64,000 bases of DNA from Pedobacter ureilyticus (GTDB lineage Bacteria; Bacteroidota; Bacteroidia; Sphingobacteriales; Sphingobacteriaceae): assembly GCF_005925345.1 (NCBI RefSeq), contig NZ_SSHJ01000022.1, positions 6,909 to 70,908 of the forward strand, read 5' to 3'. Shown in pieces: positions 8,108 to 17,702 of the stretch (its first letter is position 1; each line of letters begins with the position of its first letter). A program made the position numbers and the translations under genes. A model generated the notes under the pieces. The model was given only the letters and a program-made list of their open reading frames with translations, searched no databases and was not told the origin of the DNA.

Positions 8108-10534
8108 ATGAAGAAAGTTATACTTAGCCTACTCTTTGCAGGTTTAGGTGGCGGTAGTATTTTAGCACAAGATGCCGTTACCTACCAGCTGCCGCCAAAA
8201 ATCATGGCCGATTTGCTATTGGCAAAACCAACCCCAAGCGTTAGTATAGATAGCAAGGCAGAATGGATCTTATTTAGTGATCGTAATCCGTACCCTTCTA
8301 TAGAAGAATTGGCCATGCCTGAGTACAAAATTGCAGGTATGCGTATCAACCCTAACAACTACGCTCCTAGCAGGCAAACTTATGTAAATAGCTTTAGCTT
8401 AAAAAACATTAAAACAGGTAAAACTAGCACAGTTACGGGCTTACCTACCACTTTATTTGCTGGAAATGTACGTTGGAACCCTAGCGAAAACAAAATTGCC
8501 TTTACCCAAACTTCGCAAGATAGAATTGATTTGTATGTAATTGATGTAGTTACAGCAAAAGCAACCAGAATTAATAAGCAACCTTTAAATGCAATTTTAG
8601 GTGCTAGCATTATGTGGGTAGATGATGCTACGTTGATTTACCAAGTAGCTACCAAGCCGGCAAGTGCCGCTCCAAAACGTCCATTGGCGCCAAAAGGCCC
8701 AACGGTACAAGAAAATTTGGGTAAAGTAGCACCAAGTGCAACCATCCAAGATTTAATCAAATCTCCTTATGATGAGCAATTGTTCGAGTTTTTTGCCACT
8801 TCACAACTAGTGCAAAACAAAGCTGGTGTAGAAACTCCAATTGGTGCACCAGCAATTTACAGTACGGTAAGCTTATCTCCCGATAAAAACTATTTAATGG
8901 TACGTACCATTAAGAAACCTTTTTCTTACTTAGTTTCAGCTTATGGCTTTCCTTCTACCGTCAAAATTATCAACAGAACTGGTAAAACGGTTAAAGTTTT
9001 GGCAGAGCTGCCATCTACCGAAGTTCGCCCATCTGGGTATGACAACGTGCAAAACGTACCTCGTGGTTTCGACTGGAGAGATGACGAGGCAGCAAGCGTA
9101 GTTTGGGCACAACCTTTAGATAGTGGCTTGATTAAGAAAAATGTGGAGTTTCACGATGCAGTCTACGAACTAAAAGCGCCATTTACAGGCACTAGCAAAG
9201 AGCTTTTTAAAACTAAGGCTCGCTATGCTGGTACAAGTTGGGGAAATGCTACCTTGGCATTGGTAAGAGAAATGTCTAGGGCCAAACAAAGCAGCAGATT
9301 AAGCAGATTTAACCCAACTACCGGTACTTTAGAAACTTTATACGAATTAAATACAACTGATGCTTACAACAACCCTGGTTTTCCAGTAACCGAGAAAAAC
9401 AAGTTTGGCCGTCAGGTAATTTTAACTACAGACAACGGTACTAAATTATTGTTAAACAACACCACGGGAGCTTCGCCAAAAGGCGATTTGCCTTTCATCG
9501 CTAAATTCGATTTGAATACTAAAAAATCTGAAATCTTATGGCGTTGTCAAGAAGGAACTTTCGAAGTAGTTACTGATGTTTTAGACCCTCAAAAATTAGT
9601 ACTATTAACCCGCAGAGAAAGTAAAACTGAAGTTCCAAACTATTTTGTTAAAAATTTAATGCTTCGCATTGCGGATAGACAAATTACCAACTTTACTAAT
9701 CCGTATACGGCCTTAGATGGAGTTACTAAACAAAAAATCACTTATAAACGTGCAGACGGCGTAGATTTAACCGGCGATCTTTATCTGCCAAAAGGATATA
9801 ACAAAGAAAAAGATGGACCTTTGCCAACTTTAATTTGGGCCTATCCTCGTGAGTTCAATTCAGCAAGTGATGCTGCTCAAATTCGCGGTTCAGAGAATAA
9901 ATTTATCACCATTAGCTCTGGCGGACCTATTTTTTACGTAACGCAGGGTTATGCAGTGCTAGATAACGCAGAAATGCCAATTGTGGCTGCAGCTGGCAAA
10001 CGCCCTAATGATTCGTTTGTAGAGCAGTTGAAGTTAAACGCTGAGGCAGCCATTAACAAGTTAAGTGAAATGGGCGTAGGCGATAGAAACCGTATGGCAG
10101 TTGGTGGCCATAGCTACGGCGCTTTCATGACCGCAAATTTATTGGCACATACTAATTTATTTAAAGCCGGAATTGCCCGTAGTGGTGCATATAACAGAAC
10201 CTTAACACCGTTTGGTTTCCAAAACGAAGATCGTACTTACTGGCAAGCGCCTCAGTTGTATTACGAGATGAGCCCTTTCAGTTACGCCAATAAAATTAAA
10301 ACACCTCTCCTATTAATTCACGGCGAAATGGACGATAACCAAGGTACATTCCCTATCAATAGCGAGCGTTTATTTAATGCCGTTAAAGGTCATGGCGGCA
10401 CTACACGTTTTGTGTACTTACCTTACGAAGCACATGGTTACCGAGCTAAAGAAAATATCTTGCACATGCTTTGGGAAACCAATAAATGGTTAGATACTTA
10501 CGTTAAAAATGCTAAGCCTACATCGGCTAAGTAG
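8108..10534 (+). CDS. Secreted S9-family serine peptidase (prolyl oligopeptidase-like)
   Basis: 808 residues with a cleavable signal peptide (VILSLLFAGLGGGSILAQ). The long amino-terminal part is expected to form a beta-propeller. The carboxy-terminal part is an alpha/beta-hydrolase: nucleophile motif GGHSYGAF (S669), acid D742 or D743 in GEMDDNQG, and H776 in YEAHGYR. S9C-type peptidases of this layout, including plant glutamyl endopeptidases, have similar length; the preferred peptide bond here is not known. It probably works in the periplasm on oligopeptides. The gene is monocistronic, with a strong terminator just downstream. Confidence 0.9.
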   Translation: MKKVILSLLFAGLGGGSILAQDAVTYQLPPKIMADLLLAKPTPSVSIDSKAEWILFSDRNPYPSIEELAMPEYKIAGMRINPNNYAPSRQTYVNSFSLKNIKTGKTSTVTGLPTTLFAGNVRWNPSENKIAFTQTSQDRIDLYVIDVVTAKATRINKQPLNAILGASIMWVDDATLIYQVATKPASAAPKRPLAPKGPTVQENLGKVAPSATIQDLIKSPYDEQLFEFFATSQLVQNKAGVETPIGAPAIYSTVSLSPDKNYLMVRTIKKPFSYLVSAYGFPSTVKIINRTGKTVKVLAELPSTEVRPSGYDNVQNVPRGFDWRDDEAASVVWAQPLDSGLIKKNVEFHDAVYELKAPFTGTSKELFKTKARYAGTSWGNATLALVREMSRAKQSSRLSRFNPTTGTLETLYELNTTDAYNNPGFPVTEKNKFGRQVILTTDNGTKLLLNNTTGASPKGDLPFIAKFDLNTKKSEILWRCQEGTFEVVTDVLDPQKLVLLTRRESKTEVPNYFVKNLMLRIADRQITNFTNPYTALDGVTKQKITYKRADGVDLTGDLYLPKGYNKEKDGPLPTLIWAYPREFNSASDAAQIRGSENKFITISSGGPIFYVTQGYAVLDNAEMPIVAAAGKRPNDSFVEQLKLNAEAAINKLSEMGVGDRNRMAVGGHSYGAFMTANLLAHTNLFKAGIARSGAYNRTLTPFGFQNEDRTYWQAPQLYYEMSPFSYANKIKTPLLLIHGEMDDNQGTFPINSERLFNAVKGHGGTTRFVYLPYEAHGYRAKENILHMLWETNKWLDTYVKNAKPTSAK

Positions 10535-10890
10535 ATACGAATATTAAGTTGCGAGAAATTCAGTATGAAAATATCCGATGGAGAATTAAATCCATCGGAT
10601 ATTTTTTTGACTTGATAAACAAGGCCAGTACAAATTGAAAGATATACTCCTTCCATTTATTAACATCTTTTTGCCAATATTAGCCCAGTGCAACCGACTT
10701 TCAAATAAATTTGTTTCGCAGCTATTGCATGGTTAGTGTCACAGTAAATTAAGCATCCGTTATGCTCAGTTTATTTCAGCATCAATTTTAAAATATGATT
10801 ATCAATCATTTAATAATGTAACTTAGGTTATCAGGTTTAAATTTCAAATAACTTACCGCATTTTCTAAAACTCACACTAAATGACCTCAA
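10535..10890. other. Intergenic region: terminator, then featureless AT-rich DNA
   Basis: Holds the terminator of the S9 peptidase gene near its left end. The remaining ~280 bases before the ThuA gene show no open frame, repeat or clear structure. Part of it must carry the ThuA promoter. Confidence 0.6.
10569..10608 (+). terminator. Rho-independent terminator of the S9 peptidase gene
   Basis: Perfect 13-base inverted repeat (arm ATATCCGATGGA) with an 8-base loop, followed by seven T residues. It lies 35 bases after the peptidase stop codon. Confidence 0.93.
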
Positions 10891-11730
10891 ATGATTTCTA
10901 AATTTAAAACCCAACTAGTAAGCACGTTATTGTTTTACATTGTATTTCACAATATTGCTTACGCTCAACAACCACAATTTAAGGTCATCGCTTTTTTCAC
11001 GGGTAAAAATGATATGGCTCATGTAAGCTACGTAAAGGAAGCAAACCAATGGTTTCCTAAAATAGCCGAGAAATATAATTTCAGGTACGATACGACCAGC
11101 AATTGGACAAACCTCAACGCAGCATTTCTTTCAAAATATCAAGTTGTTTTGTTTTTAGATACCAGACCAGAAGATCCTCAGCAACGCAAGGCTTTCGAAA
11201 ACTACATGAAAAATGGTGGCGCATGGATGGGTTTCCATTTCTCTGCTTTTGCGCTAACCCCCTCTGCGTTTAACCAAAATTGGGACTGGTACCACAATGA
11301 GTTTTTAGGCTCTGGCCAATACAGTGGTAACACATGGCGGCCAACATCAGCTACGCTAAGAGTAAACAAAAATCATCCCGCTACTAAAAAACTACCCACC
11401 ACATTTACATCACAACCTAACGAATGGTACAAATGGGAGAAAGATTTAAGGAAAAATGCTGATATAACCGTATTGTTGAGTATCGATCCGTCTAGTTTTC
11501 CATTGGGTACCGGGCCTAAAGCCCATGAAATTTGGCATCAGGGAGATTATCCGGTAGTTTGGACCAACAGAAAATATAAAATGATGTATGTAAACATGGG
11601 GCACAACGACATGGATTACGAGCGTAAGCATGCTAAAGAAATAACCTCATTGTCTCATACTTTCGAAAACCAAATGCAAAACCAAATGATTATCGATGCT
11701 TTACTATGGCTCGGCAATGCAAAAAAGTAA
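10891..11730 (+). CDS. Secreted ThuA-domain protein
   Basis: 279 residues with a signal peptide (TLLFYIVFHNIAYAQ) and a ThuA domain, a glutamine-amidotransferase-like fold. Typical elements are VIAFFTGKNDMAHVSYV at the start, VVLFLDTRP, the turn NGGAWMGFHFSAF, and YPVVWTNRKYKMMYVNMGHNDMDYE near the end. ThuA was linked to trehalose utilisation in rhizobia; many secreted Bacteroidota members accompany sugar-degrading enzymes, and the reaction is not established. No carbohydrate gene is adjacent. Confidence 0.88.
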   Translation: MISKFKTQLVSTLLFYIVFHNIAYAQQPQFKVIAFFTGKNDMAHVSYVKEANQWFPKIAEKYNFRYDTTSNWTNLNAAFLSKYQVVLFLDTRPEDPQQRKAFENYMKNGGAWMGFHFSAFALTPSAFNQNWDWYHNEFLGSGQYSGNTWRPTSATLRVNKNHPATKKLPTTFTSQPNEWYKWEKDLRKNADITVLLSIDPSSFPLGTGPKAHEIWHQGDYPVVWTNRKYKMMYVNMGHNDMDYERKHAKEITSLSHTFENQMQNQMIIDALLWLGNAKK

Positions 11731-11765
11731 ATTTAGCACCTATACTTTTCTAGCTTAAAGAAAAC

Positions 11766-11773
11766 TATCTTTG
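11766..11773 (+). promoter_or_regulatory. TAnnTTTG promoter box directly at the DinB-family start
   Basis: TATCTTTG matches the Bacteroidota -7 consensus exactly and ends only seven bases before the ATG. Transcription would begin at or within a few bases of the start codon, implying a leaderless or near-leaderless message. No good TTTG box is visible upstream. Confidence 0.5.
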
Positions 11774-11780
11774 TGGTATC

Positions 11781-12242
11781 ATGAACAAGATATTTGAAGT
11801 AATTAGAGCGAGCCGCAAGGCCTTGTTAAGTTTGGTAGAAGGCTTAAGCACAGAGCAAATGAACAAAATCCCGGCGGGTTTTAGCAACAATTTAGCTTGG
11901 CAAATTGGGCATTTGGTTGTTAGTCAGCAGGTATTATGCTATAAACTATCAAACAACGAGTTTGTAATAGATGCCGGCCTAATCGATAAATACAAAAATG
12001 GCTCTAAGCCCGAAAGTTTTATTTCGGCCCAGGAAATTGCCCAGTTGAAAACATATTTACTCGACACCATAGACCAACTAGAATTAGATTTAGCTACCAA
12101 TAAGTTTGAAAATTACATACCTTATACCATCAGTACTTACAAGGGTTATAGGTTAGAAAAAATTGAAGATGCTATAAAGTTTATCGTATCACATGATGGT
12201 TTGCACTATGGCTGCAGCTTAATGATGAAAAAATTCGTTTAA
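11781..12242 (+). CDS. DinB-family (DUF664-type) putative metal-dependent protein
   Basis: A 153-residue four-helix DinB-like protein. The first helix reads IRASRKALLSLVEGL; the metal-site histidines are in WQIGHLVVSQQ and, near the end, VSHDGLHYGC. Members of this superfamily bind a divalent metal; some act as thiol-dependent transferases, but the role of this subgroup is unknown. It lies eight bases before truA and is likely co-transcribed with it. It is unrelated to DNA polymerase IV (dinB) despite the name. Confidence 0.82.
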   Translation: MNKIFEVIRASRKALLSLVEGLSTEQMNKIPAGFSNNLAWQIGHLVVSQQVLCYKLSNNEFVIDAGLIDKYKNGSKPESFISAQEIAQLKTYLLDTIDQLELDLATNKFENYIPYTISTYKGYRLEKIEDAIKFIVSHDGLHYGCSLMMKKFV

Positions 12243-12249
12243 ATTTTTG

Positions 12250-13047
12250 ATGCGATATTTTTTTCATATTGGATATAATGGCCATACCTACAATGGTTGG
12301 CAAAGGCACCCCAAAGCTCATAGCGTACAAGAAGCCATTGAAGCTAAGCTGAGTAATATTTTTAAAACACCAATTGCTATTAATGGCTGTGGCCGTACAG
12401 ATACTAGTGTGCATGCCAGTCAGTATTTTTTTCACGTTGATATTGAACAAGATATAGACTTTGATCTCTTCTTTATCCTTAACAGGATTTTGCCCCATAA
12501 CATTGCAGTTTTCGATATCATCCCGATGGAGGGGAAGCAACACGCTAGATTTGACGCTGTGCAACGCAAGTACGATTACTATTTCCATACCTATAAAAAT
12601 CCATTTCTAGGCCAGCTGAGTTCTTACTACAATGTAAAAAATCTTAACCTACAAGAAATGAAAAAAGCAGTGGCGTTGCTGCCTAAATACAAAGATTATA
12701 GGGCATTTTGTACCGCACCAGATAAAAATGAGCATACCATTTGCAATGTAATGGATGCTAAACTGTATTGCTCTGCAAATGAGCAACATTTTAGATTTCA
12801 TATTTCATCTAATAGATTTTTAAGCAAAATGATTAGAATTTTAACTGGAAATCTATTAAAAATTGGAAAGAATGAGCTAAGCGTTGACCAATTTGAGCAT
12901 CATCTTTCTTCGAAAGAAATTCCAGAGAAGTTTGACATTGCACACCCTACCGGTTTGTACCTATCTAAAGTAACTTATCCCTACCTTAATCTAGAGCCAA
13001 GAACAGAGTTTAATAATTTCGCTAAAAGTGATTGGATAGAAATATAA
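12250..13047 (+). CDS. truA: tRNA pseudouridine(38-40) synthase TruA
   Basis: 265 residues. It carries the TruA catalytic motif GCGRTDTSVHA with the nucleophile aspartate, and the family's opening YFFHIGYNGHTYNGWQRHP. Conserved FRFHISSNRFLSKMIRILTGNLL follows in the second half. It converts uridines 38-40 of the anticodon arm to pseudouridine. A TTG codon precedes the ATG in frame; the ATG is the preferred start. The protein lacks nothing obvious compared with the usual ~250-residue enzyme. Confidence 0.94.
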   Translation: MRYFFHIGYNGHTYNGWQRHPKAHSVQEAIEAKLSNIFKTPIAINGCGRTDTSVHASQYFFHVDIEQDIDFDLFFILNRILPHNIAVFDIIPMEGKQHARFDAVQRKYDYYFHTYKNPFLGQLSSYYNVKNLNLQEMKKAVALLPKYKDYRAFCTAPDKNEHTICNVMDAKLYCSANEQHFRFHISSNRFLSKMIRILTGNLLKIGKNELSVDQFEHHLSSKEIPEKFDIAHPTGLYLSKVTYPYLNLEPRTEFNNFAKSDWIEI

Positions 13048-13108
13048 TTGATTGTTTAGAACATTCCGTCCTTTCCATTTGTTATTCATCAAATATTGAC
13101 CTATTAAG

Positions 13109-13300
13109 ATGAATATCACGGGAACTACGAAAGGTGGGAAAGATCCACAAAAAACAGATAAGAATATCAAACCTTTAAACTCAGTTAAAGAAGATATTGA
13201 AGATGGAAACATTAAGCCAATTAAAACACCTAATCCAGCTAAACAACGCGAACAAGCTGAACAGCCGGTCCATTCGGTTAAAAAAGCACCAAAGCAATAA
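13109..13300 (+). CDS. Small hydrophilic hypothetical protein
   Basis: 63 codons with strong Lys, Pro, Gln and Thr bias (for example KGGKDPQKTDKNIKP and KTPNPAKQREQAEQP) and no hydrophobic segment. Such short, probably disordered proteins are common in Sphingobacteriaceae. It is placed between truA and the tRNA-Arg gene with no clear promoter. I do not recognise a family; it may be a false positive in low-complexity DNA. Confidence 0.45.
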   Translation: MNITGTTKGGKDPQKTDKNIKPLNSVKEDIEDGNIKPIKTPNPAKQREQAEQPVHSVKKAPKQ

Positions 13301-13340
13301 AAATAAAAACCTCAACAGCTTAACTGATGAGGCTCTTTCG

Positions 13341-13412
13341 TGCTCCCGACGAGATTCGAACTCATATCGATGGTACCGGAAACCATAATTCTATCCATTG
13401 AACTACGGGAGC
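13341..13412 (-). tRNA. tRNA-Arg (anticodon CCG)
   Basis: A cloverleaf can be drawn on the minus strand: acceptor GCTCCCG pairing with CGGGAGC, D-arm GTTC/GAAT, anticodon stem ATGGT/ACCAT around loop TTCCGGT, and T-loop GTTCGAATC. The anticodon CCG reads CGG arginine codons. The 3' CCA is not encoded. A TATATTTG box lies eight bases upstream. Confidence 0.95.
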
Positions 13413-13420
13413 AAAGTGTG

Positions 13421-13428
13421 CAAATATA
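13421..13428 (-). promoter_or_regulatory. TAnnTTTG box upstream of tRNA-Arg
   Basis: On the minus strand the sequence reads TATATTTG, an exact -7 consensus, eight bases before the tRNA 5' end. No TTTG partner was found at the usual spacing. Confidence 0.5.
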
Positions 13429-13518
13429 GGTAACTCAACTTTTGTTTCCTAAACTGAAATTGCGGATAAATCAATTTTTTGTGCAATTTCAGTTTTATTA
13501 AATTTTTTATCATTCAAA

Positions 13519-14613
13519 TTAGAACAACAATCGCTGTTCTTCTATCCTATTACCTGTTTTAGGCTCGTTAAAGTTAGAAAAGCTAACACCAAGTAGTCGA
13601 ACGGTTTTACCTTCAAATTCAGTATTTTCTACCAATGTCCTCGCTGCTAAAATGGCTTCATCTTCGTTTGTAATGGAGTGCTCAAAAGAATGACTTCGGG
13701 TAATTTGCTTGAAATCTGCAAATTTTACTTTCACGGTAATGGTTCTTCCGTATAGTTGATATTGACTTACTCGCTTAAATGCCGCTTGCGTAATCTGCAT
13801 TAAACGCTCATAAAGCTCACTTCCCTTATCTAAATCGTAACCAAAAGTATCTTCCGAACTAATGGATTTAATCTCCCGATCAGGTTTTACGGCCCTTTTA
13901 TCAATCCCTCTAACAATGTTGTAAAAAAACTTGCCCGATTTTCCGAAAAGCAAAGTCAAACGTTCTTCGGTAAGTTTCTTTAAATCGCTTCCTTTCCTAA
14001 TACCCTGCATTTTCATGCGCTCTGCAGTAACTTTACCAACGCCATGAAATTTTTCTACAGGCAATTTCTCCATGAATTTTTCAATTTTTGAAGGTCCAAT
14101 GAAGGTCAAACCATCGGGTTTATTCATATCTGAAGCAATTTTAGCAACGAACTTATTGATAGAAATTCCCGCAGATGCGGTTAAATTGAGTTCATCTTTA
14201 ATGGCTTTTTTAATTTCTTCGGCAATGGTAATGGCAGAACCGATGTTCAATTTATCTTCCGTAACATCTAAATAAGCCTCGTCTAAAGAAAGTGGTTCGA
14301 TTAAATCAGTATAGCGACTAAATATTTCTCTAATTTGTTTAGAAACCTCTTTATAAGCCGCAAATCTTGGATATACAAAAATGGCATAAGGACAAAGTTG
14401 CTGTGCTTTTTTAGAAGACATGGCAGATCTAATACCGAAAGCTCTAGCCTCGTAGCTACAAGTAGCCACCACGCCACCTCTTCCCTCTGGCGAGCCCCCA
14501 ACTACCAGCGGCTTGCCTCTCAGTTCTGGAAAATCTCTTTGCTCTACAGAAGCATAAAAAGCATCCATATCGATATGAATGATTTTTCTAACTTTTGTTA
14601 CGGGCCTTTCCAT
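13519..14613 (-). CDS. dinB: DNA polymerase IV (Y-family)
   Basis: 364 residues with the Y-family palm motifs: IIHIDMDAFYASVEQRD with the first metal-binding aspartates, CSYEARAFGIRSAM, and SLDEAYLDVTED with the catalytic D-E pair. The thumb contains helix-hairpin-helix segments (FHGVGKVTAERMK), and the little-finger domain follows. It copies damaged DNA with low fidelity. The ATG overlaps the stop codon of the hydrolase gene upstream (TGATG), so the two are translationally coupled; a GTG one codon earlier is the alternative start. A beta-clamp-binding tail (QRLLF) is visible at the C-terminus. Confidence 0.94.
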   Translation of the reverse strand: MERPVTKVRKIIHIDMDAFYASVEQRDFPELRGKPLVVGGSPEGRGGVVATCSYEARAFGIRSAMSSKKAQQLCPYAIFVYPRFAAYKEVSKQIREIFSRYTDLIEPLSLDEAYLDVTEDKLNIGSAITIAEEIKKAIKDELNLTASAGISINKFVAKIASDMNKPDGLTFIGPSKIEKFMEKLPVEKFHGVGKVTAERMKMQGIRKGSDLKKLTEERLTLLFGKSGKFFYNIVRGIDKRAVKPDREIKSISSEDTFGYDLDKGSELYERLMQITQAAFKRVSQYQLYGRTITVKVKFADFKQITRSHSFEHSITNEDEAILAARTLVENTEFEGKTVRLLGVSFSNFNEPKTGNRIEEQRLLF

Positions 14614-15551
14614 CACTCTAAAATATAACTTTCGTAAGCTCGTTTATCCCAAAACTTGTAATTTTTATTTAAAAATTTAGTTCCATTCAACAAAAAATGG
14701 ATAAAACCATTTCTTTCTACCAGCACGGTATGAAATATTTTAGCTTCCGGATTTTTAATTAGTGTAAACAAAGAAGTATTGCGCTTGTCCTTCCAAAATA
14801 AGAAATCTTGTGTTTCCTCAAATTTGAAGTTTCCTAAATCCCTCGCCATTAGCTTACTTCTGTACCAAGTTCCTCCGGTTGCAGAAACGAGTGGCTTTCC
14901 GTTATAAACTACCACACTGTCATTATAAGCAATTACCTGTATAGCGTTTTCTTTTTCTAGTAACCAGGTTGTAAGCTTTTGTTGGTGTTTCTCGGTTTCA
15001 TAACCATACGTGGCATCTAAAAAGCCAAGTCTAGTAAGGTATTTAGGTAATTTCGCCTGCGCATTGATGTAGCCAAAAATAAAGCTACCGCCACCGCTGT
15101 GGCCACTTAACATAAGCTGAGGGCTTAAATTGGCGTATTTTTTATACACATCATTAACCATTTGAAGAATAATGCTATCACTATTGTTGGTTTGTCTGCG
15201 CCATTGCGGCCAACTTTTTAAATTGTTTTCTAAGTAAACAACGATATAGTTGGTGTTTATATCTACATCTCTAACAAACTTAGTTTGTGCGCCAATATGT
15301 TGTATATCAAAATGCCAATCATCGGCTTTGCCCAGTTTTTTACCAAACGTTTGAGCAGTTGTATTGCCGTTTGGCAAGGCATATAGGATAATTTTTGTAG
15401 GTTTCGAGCTAATGGATTTAGGTTCGTCGAAAGTAAGCGTAACGCCGTGATCTAACTTAGCAACTGGCATATTTTGCATTGCCTGGTCAAAAGGCAACTG
15501 AGCACCTGCGCTTATCGAGGCAAAAAACAGTATGATGAGGCAATACTTCAT
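14613..15551 (-). CDS. Secreted alpha/beta-hydrolase-like protein
   Basis: 312 residues with a signal peptide (YCLIILFFASISAGAQ). A GHSGGGSF nucleophile elbow (serine near residue 149) follows strand LSPQLML. LGFLDATYGYE supplies a likely acid, and ERNGFIHFLL a histidine. The layout suggests an esterase-like enzyme of the periplasm; the substrate is unknown. It is coupled to the polymerase IV gene by a one-base overlap, although no functional link is evident. Confidence 0.7.
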   Translation of the reverse strand: MKYCLIILFFASISAGAQLPFDQAMQNMPVAKLDHGVTLTFDEPKSISSKPTKIILYALPNGNTTAQTFGKKLGKADDWHFDIQHIGAQTKFVRDVDINTNYIVVYLENNLKSWPQWRRQTNNSDSIILQMVNDVYKKYANLSPQLMLSGHSGGGSFIFGYINAQAKLPKYLTRLGFLDATYGYETEKHQQKLTTWLLEKENAIQVIAYNDSVVVYNGKPLVSATGGTWYRSKLMARDLGNFKFEETQDFLFWKDKRNTSLFTLIKNPEAKIFHTVLVERNGFIHFLLNGTKFLNKNYKFWDKRAYESYILE

Positions 15552-15564
15552 ACCTCAAATTTAC

Positions 15565-16314
15565 TTATTTGCTTTTAGGTTTGCCACCTACATTGATAAC
15601 TGCTCCAATGGTAAAAACAGAATGGCCGGCATTTAAAAACTTACGATTACGCAAACCAATGTTGCTCCCGCTAGTGTATTGCAATTGAAATTGATCACTC
15701 AATACCATTCTGGTAAAGAAAACCGGCTCAATGAATATATTATCTTCATTAATTTGAGGTACGCCGTTTAGCTTGAAATCTTTCGTAGAAGCAAAACTTA
15801 AACGCCAAGCGGTTCCGTAGTTAAGTCCAAAATCTACCCCTAACAACCTTACTTTACTCGTTTTTTTTGAACTATAGTTGGCTTGCACAAACATTTTGGT
15901 ATAATCAGCATCGTAGATATCTGTACTGATCAAAACGTCATCATCGAAGTTTCTAACCACACGTTTACTGCTTGCCGTGCCCATGCCTGCATAAAACTCT
16001 AGTATTCTATTATCTTCAGGTCCGAAAGTTTTGAAATAGCCTCCACCAAACTCGAAATAGTTGTGTTTAACATCCCTTTTACTGCGCTCACTGTTCATAG
16101 CACCAAAGTTGACCATTGCCGCTAGATTATCGCTAAACGCATAGGCTGTATTAATGTTTACATTTCCTCTTAACGAAACGTGGGCACCAGCCGCAACTTC
16201 GCCTTTAGTGGTTAGCATTGGCGTATTGGGAACACCTGGCATGTAAATAGACGAACAACTGCTCATCAATAAGACAGCGGAAACGAGCGTAAGTAGCTTA
16301 TATTTTAACGGCAT
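15565..16314 (-). CDS. Predicted outer-membrane beta-barrel lipoprotein
   Basis: 249 residues with a lipoprotein signal (LLTLVSAVLLMSSCSS). The mature part alternates short aromatic beta strands and turns (FEFGGGYFKTFGPEDNRILEFYAGMG) typical of small barrels or barrel-like envelope proteins. It ends in the basic, polar SKSK rather than an aromatic residue, which is unusual for a barrel. It lies 13 bases upstream of the hydrolase gene on the same strand and may share its transcript. Function unknown. Confidence 0.65.
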   Translation of the reverse strand: MPLKYKLLTLVSAVLLMSSCSSIYMPGVPNTPMLTTKGEVAAGAHVSLRGNVNINTAYAFSDNLAAMVNFGAMNSERSKRDVKHNYFEFGGGYFKTFGPEDNRILEFYAGMGTASSKRVVRNFDDDVLISTDIYDADYTKMFVQANYSSKKTSKVRLLGVDFGLNYGTAWRLSFASTKDFKLNGVPQINEDNIFIEPVFFTRMVLSDQFQLQYTSGSNIGLRNRKFLNAGHSVFTIGAVINVGGKPKSK

Positions 16315-16353
16315 AATTCTACTAATAACACAAATAATTCTTAAAAATTGTTT

Positions 16354-17037
16354 TTAGATGCTAAAATTCATTAAAATCATCATTCTCTTAAACTCTTCTT
16401 GCACATCTGCGGTAATGGTAATTTGCCGCTTAGTTACAGGATGCTCAAAGGTTAAGCTCGAAGCATGTAGCATCATCGTGTTCATTTGAAGATGCTCTTT
16501 AAAATAGCGATTTTGTTTATTACAACCGTGCGGCCTATCGCCAATAATTGGATGAAAAATATGTGCAAAGTGCTTGCGTAACTGGTGCATTCTCCCTGTT
16601 TTTGGGTTTGCTTTAACTAAACTGTACCTAGATGTAGGATGTTTCCCTATCTCCAAAGGAATTTCTGACTGCTGTAGCGTAATAAAACTGGTTTGTGCTT
16701 CTTGCAGCGTACCATTTTCCTTCGCTAAAGGATAATCGATTTCCATCTCTAAAGGCGCATAACCTCTTACAATGGCTAAATAGTTCTTATCTACCAAGCT
16801 TTCCTGAAACTGTTTTTGCATAGCAATTTCTGTTTCCTTATCAAACGCAAAAAGTAAAACTCCCCCCGTTTTTCTATCTAATCTGTGGGTTGGGTTAACG
16901 TGACGACCAACCTGATCCCTTAACATTTGTAAGGCAAACTCCTTGGCATCATCAGCAATTTTAGAGCGGTGCACCAACAAGCCGTGGGGTTTATTGATGG
17001 CGATAAGATATTCGTCTTGATATACTATTTCTAACAC
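16354..17037 (-). CDS. RluA-family tRNA pseudouridine synthase, TruC-like
   Basis: 227 residues with the RluA catalytic motif HRLDRKTGGVLLFA (aspartate nucleophile) and the family's YLIAINKPHGLLVHRS opening. The second half has TGRMHQLRKHFAHIFHPIIGD. Length and the lack of an S4 domain match TruC, which modifies U65 of some tRNAs. Which RNA is the target here is not proven. It shares strand and close spacing with the barrel-like lipoprotein gene. Confidence 0.86.
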   Translation of the reverse strand: MLEIVYQDEYLIAINKPHGLLVHRSKIADDAKEFALQMLRDQVGRHVNPTHRLDRKTGGVLLFAFDKETEIAMQKQFQESLVDKNYLAIVRGYAPLEMEIDYPLAKENGTLQEAQTSFITLQQSEIPLEIGKHPTSRYSLVKANPKTGRMHQLRKHFAHIFHPIIGDRPHGCNKQNRYFKEHLQMNTMMLHASSLTFEHPVTKRQITITADVQEEFKRMMILMNFSI

Positions 17038-17053
17038 AAGGCGAAGATAGAGA

Positions 17054-17608
17054 TTAATTCAAATCAAAAGGAACTACTTTTTTCAGTTCATGGAAGGTAG
17101 CTAAGTCTGCATCAGGATGACCGCCTTTGCTCAATTTTCCGTTTAAATCTGTAGTAAAATTGTGCTGCTCGGCCTTAATAATATCATTACCAGATTTTAC
17201 TTCTGTAAAGTTTGTCCTATAGTTAAACCTCTGCTGCGATACATTAACCATCTTATTCATAAATTTATAGACATAATAAGACTTTCCAGTTTCTCCGTAA
17301 AAGGTAATTTCTATTTTGTCGATCTTATTTTCTTTATAAAATGCCTTTCCCTCATTACCTTCAGCACTAAAATCACCTTCTAAAATAAAAGTATACCCCG
17401 TAGTATCGATACTATATTGATTGCGTATGAGCGCTTTAACAGAGTCCAAACCTGTCATCGCATCTTTAATCGAATTTTCTTGACGAAGTTGTAGTTTCGC
17501 TATACTATCTTCAAGTTTTAGATTAACTTCTTTTTTTGATTTCTCGACGTTACTGCAGCCAGCGTATAGAAAACTTAGTATAAGCATTGAATGAAGTATC
17601 TTTACCAT
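17054..17608 (-). CDS. Predicted lipoprotein of unknown function
   Basis: 184 residues with a lipobox (ILSFLYAGCSN) followed by a short charged coiled segment (EKSKKEVNLKLEDSIAKLQLRQENSIK) and a compact domain with strands KIDKIEITFYGETGKSYYVYKF. I do not recognise the family. It is 16 bases upstream of the pseudouridine synthase gene on the same strand, so the two probably share a transcript. Confidence 0.65.
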   Translation of the reverse strand: MVKILHSMLILSFLYAGCSNVEKSKKEVNLKLEDSIAKLQLRQENSIKDAMTGLDSVKALIRNQYSIDTTGYTFILEGDFSAEGNEGKAFYKENKIDKIEITFYGETGKSYYVYKFMNKMVNVSQQRFNYRTNFTEVKSGNDIIKAEQHNFTTDLNGKLSKGGHPDADLATFHELKKVVPFDLN

Positions 17609-17702
17609 TTATCTAAAATAGCTAATACATTTCTAACAATCTTTAAATCTCATCTTTTTTTCTAACTATCTAAATATTATTTTCGTAAACAAAACCTATG
17701 AT

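Noticed and set aside
13197..13388. 63-codon frame overlapping the small protein gene and tRNA-Arg
   Set aside because: It runs into the tRNA on the other strand and shadows the better frame.
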